A stretch of 64,000 bases of DNA from Anastatus disparis (taxonomy: Eukaryota; Arthropoda; Insecta; Hymenoptera; Eupelmidae), in the NCBI GenBank assembly GCA_017163975.1, contig JAFFSR010000249.1, positions 3,533,001 to 3,597,000 on the forward strand, in the 5' to 3' direction. The notes under the pieces were generated by a model. That model worked only from the letters and a program-made list of their open reading frames with translations, did not search any database and was not told the DNA's origin. Numbering within the stretch: position 1 is the stretch's first letter; every line of letters starts with the position of its first letter. Shown piece by piece: positions 56,060 to 64,000 of this stretch. The translations under genes and the position numbers were made by a program.

Positions 56060-56485
56060 GAATTGAAAAGGCTTTAATTAAAAAATCAAAAGGAATTCTT
56101 AATTAAATAAATTTCAATTAAGAAATCAAAATGTAATCGTGAATTGAAAGGGCTTTAATTACAAAATCAAAAGGAATTCTTAATTAAATAAATTTCAATT
56201 AAGAAATCAAAATTTAATTGTGAATTGAAAGGGCTTTAATTCCAAAATCAAAAGGAATCCTTAATTAAATAAATTTCAATTAAGAAATCAAAATGTAATC
56301 GTGAATTGAAAGGGCTTTAATTCCAAAATCAAAAGGAATTCTTAATTAAATAAATTTCAATTAAGAAATCAAAATTTAATCGTGAATTTAAAGGGCTTTA
56401 ATTCCAAAATCAAAAGGAATCCTTAATTAAATAAATTTCAATTAAGAAATCAAAATGTAATCGTGAATTGAAAGAGCGTCAGTTA
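56060..56485. repeat. Tandem repeat, 81-bp period, about five copies
   Basis: The unit contains GGGCTTTAATTCC, AAATCAAAAGGAATTC, TTAATTAAATAAATTTC and AATCGTGAATTG. Copies differ by a few substitutions. Confidence 0.85.
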
Positions 56486-56559
56486 TGATTATGATTTGTG
56501 AATTCGAGGGCTTTAATTAAAAATTCCACAATTCCTTTTTAATTAAACGTACTAAGGAA

Positions 56560-57128
56560 TTTGTATCATATATATGTATATAGAAAAACATATGTGGACG
56601 CGCACATACACACGCACCTAGGCTCATATATATGCAACATTTCATGTCGACCCACACGCACACATACGGACAAGTTGATATATATATATATATACATGGT
56701 CCGTTTCATGTCAACTTGCACCCGTTGACCCGTATATATTTTGGTTTATATATATGTATATATATATACATACATACATACATACATACATGGGATATTT
56801 CATGTCGGTTAGCACGTACTCATAAGTACAGGTTTTCTTTATATGTGGTACATTTCATGACAACACGCACACACCGATTCGTGTACCCTTAGATTTACAT
56901 ATATGGGACATTTCATGTCGATTCGCATGCATGCACACGCACGTTAATAAACATAGGATTTTTCACGTCAATTCGAAAGCACACACACACACAGGTTTAT
57001 ATATAAGGGACATTTCATGTCTATTCGCATGCATGCACACAGACTTTAATAAACATGGGATTTTTCACGTCAATTGGAACGCACGCACTTACAGGTTTAG
57101 ATATATGGGACATTTCATGCCAATGCGA

Positions 57129-57167
<39 letters not shown>

Positions 57168-57861
57168 ATTATATATGTGACATTTCATGTCAACTCGTAC
57201 ATACTCATAATGACAGGCTTTTTTATATATGTGGGACATTTTATGACAACACGCACACACTTATCCTAGTAACCTTAGGTTTATATATATATATATATGG
57301 GACATTTCATGTCGATTCGCATGCATGCACACGCACGTTAATATATATAGGATTTTTCACGTCAATTCGAACGCACACACACAGGTTTACATATATATGG
57401 GACATTTCATGTCAATTCGCATGCATGCACACAAACTTTAATAAATATTGGATTTTTCACGTCAATTGGAACGTACGCAAATACAGGTATATATATATAA
57501 GATATTTCATGTCGTTTACAGGTATATATATATATATATATATATGGGACAGTACATGTCGTTGCGCATGCATGCACACACACGTTAATATACATAGGAT
57601 TTTTCACGTCAATTATTACCCACGCCTATACAGGTTTATATATATGGGACATTTCATGACAACTCTAACACACCTATGCAAGCGCCCTCAGGTTCACATA
57701 TATGGGACGTATCATGTCAACACGCACGCACCGGTTTTCATATATTTGACATATCTTGTCAACTTGAACACGCAAACACATCTAAACATGTATTTGAAAT
57801 TTGTATTTATATATATGGGACCGTTTCTGTCAATTCGCATGTACGCACATACATGGGCTTA

Positions 57862-57913
<52 letters not shown>

Positions 57914-58215
57914 TATGTGTGTATATCTGTGTACACATATACATGGGATATTTAATGTTAATTCACACGCGCGCACATACACACAGGTTTATATACACGG
58001 GACGTTTCATGTCAATTTACATGCATGACACACGTACTTGAGTTTGTATATATTTTTCTTTATATATATATATATATATATGGGGCTGTTCCTGTCAAGG
58101 CGCATGCACGCACACACATGGGCTTATGAATATATGTATATACATATACATGGGATATTTTATGTCAATTCACATGCGCGCGCACACACACACACAGGTA
58201 TATATATATATATAT
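56560..58215. repeat. Long degenerate minisatellite of CA, TA and TTTCATGTCAA words
   Basis: About 25 copies of ATATGGGACATTTCATGTCAA or GGATTTTTCACGTCAATTCG alternate with CACACA, GCATGCATG and TATATA runs. Open frames here are artefacts of this repetition. Confidence 0.85.
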
Positions 58216-58773
58216 ATATTAGGGTGTCCCTTATTTACCAATGTTTTTTTTTTCGTTGTGCCGCCCCCTAGATCTTTAATTTATGCTAAAAAATGAAGAT
58301 TCTACTCGGAAAAAGTAAGAAAAAGACGTTTTAAACCGTGCCTATTTCACAAAACGAGATTTTAGTCCACGTATACGCATTATACTTAATCTAACATATT
58401 TCATTCCTCTACTATGTTAAAAAAGAGCTTTAAACAGTTCAACTATTAGATTTTTTTTATGTAAAATTTGGCATAAGAACGAAGTTTTACTTATTTTAGA
58501 TCAAAACGTACATATAGAAAGGTAAGAGACACTTTTGCATTAATTAAGGTCAGTTTTTTAAATTATTTTTTGCTTTTTTGATTAATAATGAAAGTTATTT
58601 ATGATTTGCCTGATTATTTTGAGTAATAATTTTCAAAAAATAGACATAAAAATTCACAACAATTATAAATTAACATATTTTGTACATTATGAAATTTCTA
58701 AGATTGTTTTCAAAAACAATTTTTGTTTACAATAGTTGGTTTAAGCGTATGATAATATTTTTTTTATAATATT

Positions 58774-59003
58774 AGGGGTAACCGGGGTAAATTGGACCCA
58801 TGGGACAAACCAGACCAGCATTACTTTATATGAATATACGTAAATATTAGAAGATTAAAACTACATAAAAAAACTTTAGCAATAAAAGTAATTCAATGTA
58901 ACAATATTAAAATCTTATTGGTCAAATAAAAATTTACTATATTTTTACATAAAGTGATGCCGGTCCGATTTCCCCGGGGGTCCGATTTACCCCGATTTCC
59001 CCT
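58774..59003. mobile_element. MITE with GGGGTAA-type ends
   Basis: AGGGGTAACCGGGGTAAATT at 58774 is inverted at AATCGG-like TTTACCCCGATTTCCCCT ending at 59003, with TA on both sides. It contains ACTTTAT/ATAAAGT pairing. Confidence 0.65.
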
Positions 59004-59114
59004 ACCTTCGATGTATTCAAGTTTTTAATTAATTTATTAAAAATTTTTGCATTATTAAACCGTTTTTACATATTTAGAAACATTTTAATAATCTAATTAA
59101 CGTTATCAGATCTT

Positions 59115-59750
59115 AGGGTGAAATCAGATGGAGCGGAAAATAGGCGACGGAACGTCACAGAACCTCAATTCCGCATTTTTGTATTCCGCCAACGGAGTAA
59201 AGACGACGTAATAGACATCAATTTTTATTTTGTTTAAAAAAATTATTAGTGCTTCAATAACCTCACGTAATATTTTTAATTTGCTTTCCATAGCTGTACT
59301 TTTAATTTCAATCAAACTTTTAAATTCTATTTTGGTTAACTATTTGTTCAAACAACTTCAAAAAGTCTGTGACGCTTCTATTATCCCGTCAAATTTGTTT
59401 CCCTATATTCACATGGAGCGGAATAGAAGTTCTGTGACGTTGATTAGCAATTTTGTAATTAAAAAATAATGATGTTAATTGAAATATTTGGTTATAATAA
59501 CAAACTATATTTTATTTTTATAAAAAAAGAATCTCATTACAATAACAATAGGTGATTATTTCCAACTTTTTTAACATTTTTGTTGTTAATTTAAAATTCG
59601 CGGATACATTTGTATGCTATTTTTAACAATTTTTCAGCTACATCCTGCGCCATGTGAACATAGGGAAAAAATTTGACGGAAAACAAGGCGACGGAATGAA
59701 TGTTTTGTGACGTTCCGTCGTCTATTTTCCGCTCCATCTAATTTCACCCT
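59115..59750. mobile_element. MITE with about 50-bp TIRs (AGGGTGAAAT ends)
   Basis: AGGGTGAAATCAGATGGAGC at 59115 is inverted at GCTCCATCTAATTTCACCCT ending 59750. Pairing extends through GGAAAATAGGCGACGGAACG. No transposase. Confidence 0.75.
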
Positions 59751-60189
59751 TATCGATAATCGTGATCATAAAGTATATGATAAATCTATATGCAAAAAGT
59801 ATATTTCTTTTATATTTCGTACGATTGACAATTTGCTCTGGTTCCAATAGATGTGGGAGGTTTTTAAGAAGTATATTTCTTATTTTTTCTCAACATTTTA
59901 AAGACAATATGAACTACATTGTAACTGATATTAGCTAAAATGAGAGCGGTGATAAGTCTTGATAACATCATTTAATTATTATTTTCCTTTAAATTTGCGA
60001 GAACGAATCACTATTTTCTTTAACATTTGTCCATTAACTCAATCTTGTGATAGCCTTTAGTTAAATTAATGCGGTATGATTTTTTTAATCTTTTGACCGA
60101 ATGACGGCACGCGCTTGCGCAAGCGCGTGATGGATTTTCGTTACGGTTGTCATAGAAAAATTAAAATATTATTAAAGTTATAATTCTTA

Positions 60190-60350
60190 GGCCCGAATTT
60201 ATAGTCGACACTTGGCACTCAGCACTCAGTTTACATGTAACAAACATCATTCTATCCTTATTTTTCTTATGGAAGTAGAATAAGATAGAATGATGTTTGT
60301 TACATGTAAACTGAGTGCTGAGTGCCAAGTGTCGACTATAAATTCGGGCC
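60190..60350. mobile_element. PIF/Harbinger-like MITE, perfect 67-bp palindromic arms, TTA duplication
   Basis: GGCCCGAATTTATAGTCGAC at 60190 is inverted without mismatch to 60350; the arms meet at 60256 and 60284. TTA flanks both sides. TTA duplication and GGCC termini fit PIF/Harbinger. The perfect arms indicate a young insertion or gene-converted hairpin. Confidence 0.8.
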
Positions 60351-61008
60351 TTAATTGACACACTGCTAATGATAATATAATCTTAAAGCTCAAAAGACGC
60401 GCAATTCATTGTTATGATCAAAACCAATATAAAGACAATAACTACCGATTGAATCAATTCGAAACTTATTTCAGCACCCAAAACTCATTTTCGATTTACA
60501 AAAAAATAAAAAGATGTACAATTATGATTTTATCGAGAATCAAAGATGCAGGTGAAGCACAATCATTTTCATATTTGGGTAATCACAATATTTATAAACC
60601 GGGATTATTACTCAAAATAATCAGACAAATCATAAATAACATTCATTATTAATAAAAAACAAATAATCATTAAAAAAACTGATCTTAACTGATGTAAAAG
60701 TGTCTCTTACCTTACTATATGTACGTTTTGATTTAAAATGAGTGAAAATTCGAATTCTATGCCAAATTTTACATGAAAAAATGTAATAGTTGAACTGTTT
60801 AAAGCTCTTTTTAAACATAGTAGAGAAATGAAATACGTTAGATTAAGTATAACGCGTATACGTGGACTAAATCTCCTTTTGCGAAATAGGCACGGTTTAA
60901 AACGTCTTTTTCTCACTTTTTCCGAGTAAAATCTTCATTTTTTAGCATAAATTAAATATCCAGGGGGCGGCACAACGAAAAAAAAAACATTGGTAAATAA
61001 GAGACACC

Positions 61009-61010
<2 letters not shown>

Positions 61011-61048
<38 letters not shown>

Positions 61049-63114
61049 TGCCACCAGATTTTTTTTTAAACAAGTGAGCAGTTTTTAATCAGTTACACAA
61101 ACAGGTTATTTTTTTATGTTACTTAAAATAAAAAAAATTCTAATTTAGGAAAAATTGCTAATATTAATACTGATAAAAATCTTAAAGATTTTTAAGGAAT
61201 GGTTTTACTTTTTGATGGATAATTTGATTATATGATTTTATTTTCAAAAAAGTTTTTCCCATAATAGTTATCTGTAATAAAAAAATTCTTTTACAATGTT
61301 TATTACTTTTTCCTGAAATTCGTTTTGAAAGTTTATGCTTAGCAATTTTAAAATTTGGTTGTGACACTGATGATGCTGCTATAAATTATTTTGGATGTGT
61401 TATAATTAGTGTGCTGCCCCAATTTTCAACTGAAGGATTATAAATTAAATATATTTTGGATTGAATTGCGGAAATAAAATAAATGATTAAAGAATTACAA
61501 TCAACAAATCAATAAATTCAATTATTAATAGTTAAAAAAAAATGTTACCATGTCAGTGAGTTTTTTCAAGAGGGTTATACATAAATTAAATTAATTTAAA
61601 TTAATATTTTCAATCAATCATATACCTATTTTTTTTATTAAAAAGATATATTTTTACAAAATATGTAACAGTAAAAGAGTAGTTCACAGAAAAAAATTGT
61701 ACTTCGTTAAAAAATTTTATAAATTATAAAAACACAAGTTTTTTAAACTTCATAAAATAATGAATAGCGTACTGTACATATTGTTCTTGTAGCAAAAATT
61801 CTACATGTAAAAAATGTAATAAGATTAAAATACAAATAACGATTAATTAAACGTATTTATAAATTATGACATAAATTTAGCAAATGAAATAAAATTTTAG
61901 GAAATCCTATTCTAATCTCTGCTGCACTGTAACAATAGTCTCATTCTAATATGAAAAATTGAAAAAAATTATAAAACTTATTCTTTTTTATAACTTTGGC
62001 ATGAAAATTGCATGAAATAAGCGACAAAATGTTTTTTATTTGAAAAATAGACTTTTCAAATTTTTGGAAATTATATCATACAAATTTTCCTGGACATTTT
62101 CCGACTTCACCCCCTTTAAATTAATGTTTAGTGACAAAATATATAAAAAAAATTTTTGGAACCGTGGACTTTAATGTTACTATAGCAATCTCCCTATTTT
62201 CCGACCTGACTTTTTCATGTGAGCACCGTTGCGCGGTACTTTCTGAATAAGCGGTTCAATTATTCGTGAAAAATTAAAGGAAGACCGCAACCAGCCTAAA
62301 CCATTCTTTTTTTATCAACAGTTGGTGGATTAAAGAATAATTTTAGCTAATTAAAATGTAAAAATTCTTAATTATATTGTTCACCAATGATTAGTGCAAT
62401 AAAATAAAAAAAATCATTAAAAATGGCAAAATGAGTTTTTTTTTATATTTATGATGTTTTTACAGAGAAATGGTGCAATGTACGGCAAAATTGATAAGAA
62501 TATTTTCGACTTAATATTTGATGAAAAACACGAAAAATTATGTTTTTCTGCGAAGAATTAACAACCAGAAAATTTACTTTAGAGATTTTCCTAACTATTT
62601 TCCAGCTATCCACCCTCGAAATTCGTGTTCAAGGCACCAAAATACATAGGAAAAACTTTGGTGGAGCCGTGGATCTCCATCGGCTACGGAAACTCTCCTA
62701 GCTACCTATATTAGTTATAAATGTCCTCCGTATTCAGGTGAAATACCCCGGTGAACATATACATTAAGGTTTGGAAAAATTCTGATGTAAAAGAACCTTT
62801 CTAATTTTTTGCGGTTTTTGGTACCAGTCCATAATACAACTTTGTGAACTCGTATGAAAAAAATTGTCATGATTTTCGTTGATACCTTCTGAACTTTTTT
62901 GATTCATTAAGTTTTACTAAGGAATAGTAACCTTAATTTTATCGTATTCACAATTAATGAACAATTAAGATCGCTTTAGGATTGAACAGCACTGTAAAGT
63001 TTTCAGGAGAATCCTTCTAGATTGTATTTTAAAAAATTCTTCAGAAATATTTTTCACGTTTTATCATCGTATGAATATATTTATTAAATTATTGGTAAAT
63101 AAATGATTATAAAT
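61011..63114. other. AT-rich intergenic DNA
   Basis: Begins with a (TA)n tract. No gene, TIR pair or RNA that I can support. Confidence 0.5.
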
Positions 63115-63128
63115 CTATGAAATCATTT

Positions 63129-63331
63129 TTTTTTTTTTTTTTTAACGTCGCTATATTTATGCTATGCTATTATTGCTATGCTAATCAGCGACGGAGCTCG
63201 TAAGTGTGTTTGTGAACAAAGCACATGTAACGTACAGTGGTGCGTGTATCAATCGGCCGAGAGCGGGATTCGAACTCGGAACCTCGAGATCACGAATCCA
63301 ACGCTCTACCGAATGAGCCACAGACCGACTC
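63129..63331 (-). mobile_element. tRNA-derived SINE with poly(A) tail and target duplication
   Basis: The minus strand starts GGAGTCGGTCTGTGGCTC at 63331. A-box TGGCTCATTCGGTAGAGCG and B-box GAGTTCGAATCC follow, with an anticodon-like loop reading CGT. A roughly 120-nt body ends in poly(A) (T run 63126-63143). The flanks CTATGAAATCATTT (63115-63128) and CTATGAGATCATTT (63332-63345) are a 14-bp target duplication with one mismatch. Transcribed by RNA polymerase III, mobilised by a LINE. Confidence 0.85.
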
Positions 63332-63476
63332 CTATGAGATCATTTAAGAATACGGATGAATCTTTATATTTTCTGTATATTGATTGAAAGGTTAATGAAA
63401 CTTCACGAACTCTGTGGAAGTAAATCGAGATGAATTATTACAATCTTGTAAAGAGTTTAATAGCTATTAAAGATCC

Positions 63477-63865
63477 TTAAGAGGAGGTCGAGTATATATG
63501 TCCTATTGTAATCAAAAAATTGATTTTTTTACAAAAACTAATAATTTTAGCAAAAAATAAAGAGAAAGCCCCATCTTGTATCATAAAAAGCAATATTTTC
63601 TTTAAATAGGAAAAAATTTTTTTATCGATTCCTTTTGAAAAAAACCTTGAAAAACATAAAATATCGAGGTTTGGATGGACAATTCAGTTTTTCAAAGTTT
63701 TCTTTGAAACGAAGCGATGAAAATAATTTTTTCTCATAAGAGAAAATATTGCTTTTTAGTATACGAGATGGGGCTTTCTTCTAATTTTTTGCTACAATCA
63801 TAAGGTTTTGCAGAAAATTGAATTTTTTTATTATAAAAGGATAGAGATGTACGACCTGCTATTAA
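63477..63865. mobile_element. TTAA foldback MITE, third copy
   Basis: TTAAGAGGAGGTCGAGTATA at 63477; the right end is degraded to GTACGACCTGCTATTAA. The core (GAGAAAGCCCCATCTTGTA, AAGCAATATTTTCTTT) matches 35622-36011. Confidence 0.8.
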
Positions 63866-64000
63866 TAAAATACCGTGAAAATTATTTATGATTCTCAGTA
63901 ACGATCTTGAAGTTATAAAAAAATATACATATTATTAAATTTTTTTAACTCTTAAAATAGTTAAGCATACCATGGAATTGTTTGATAGTGGAAATAAAGC

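Larger units (their letters stand above)
58221..61010. mobile_element. 2.8-kb TIR element with about 340-bp inverted repeats
   Basis: The left end AGGGTGTCCCTTATTTACC at 58221 and the right end ending GACACCCT at 61010 begin long arms. They pair through CGTTGTGCCGCC, ATTTTTTAGCATAAATTAAA, TTTTAAACCGTGCC and AACTGTTTAAAGCTC. It sits inside a (TA)n tract. The interior holds three further nested elements and no transposase. Confidence 0.8.

Noticed and set aside
56632..58271. Several open frames rich in His, Thr, Tyr and Ile
   Set aside because: They are translations of the degenerate CA/TA minisatellite and run in every frame with the same repeat.
63252..63331. Functional tRNA-Thr gene
   Set aside because: The anticodon and T stems have mismatches, and the sequence continues into a SINE body with poly(A) and a target duplication.

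Overview
The window reads as a repeat-dense, AT-rich stretch of an arthropod genome, most likely an insect. A hymenopteran fits the element mix, but that is inference. Most recognisable coding sequence belongs to mobile elements. The single exception that looks intact is a four-exon gene for a serine/arginine-rich protein at 51.4-52.6 kb on the minus strand. Introns are GT-AG, intergenic DNA is very A+T rich, and (TA)n, (CA)n and minisatellite tracts are common.

Layout. 1-5.86 kb: a decayed Helitron/Helentron, all on the minus strand, with an RPA-like OB-fold protein, a C2H2 zinc-finger ORF, an OTU cysteine protease and the Rep-helicase, which runs off the left edge. 6.5-7.8 kb: two TTAA-flanked elements abutting at one shared TTAA. 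9.1-10.1 kb: a multicopy ORF with a near-identical inverted copy. 10.9-17.3 kb: a Ty3/gypsy element on the minus strand with an LTR, a tRNA-Lys primer site, gag, an intact-length pol and an extra 3' ORF; no 3' LTR was found. 18.0-21.6 kb: a CACTA-like element with a plus-strand transposase and a convergent DUF4806-type gene. 21.9-22.2 kb: a foldback MITE. 23.1-24.0 kb: a solo LTR with a 4-bp duplication. 24.8-28.0 kb: a 5'-truncated, decayed LINE. 28.3-32.1 kb: nested TIR elements of extreme A+T content. 32.2-36.0 kb: a helicase remnant, foldbacks and a tRNA-derived SINE candidate.

36.2-50.75 kb is the centrepiece: a Polinton/Maverick of the adintovirus type. On the left, pointing left, are a gene of unknown function, the major capsid protein, a 48-residue basic protein, the penton-like minor capsid protein, an adenain-like protease and a PLA2-domain core protein. 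A bidirectional promoter separates these from a rightward block with the packaging ATPase, two conserved small proteins, a fibre-like protein and a chromodomain integrase. Beyond this, leftward, are an OB-like small protein, an acidic protein and a protein-primed DNA polymerase B. A rightward paralogue of the leftmost gene closes the block. Together they cover replication, integration, capsid assembly, genome packaging and maturation, but the copy is dead: MCP and ATPase are frameshifted, the integrase lacks its second catalytic Asp, and polB carries a nonsense codon, a 47-nt palindromic insertion and a replaced 3' end.

51-64 kb: the serine-rich gene, satellite-like arrays, nested TIR elements at 58.2-61.0 kb and a SINE with clear target-site duplication at 63.1-63.3 kb. 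All coordinates were read by eye, and family names come from motif recognition rather than searches.
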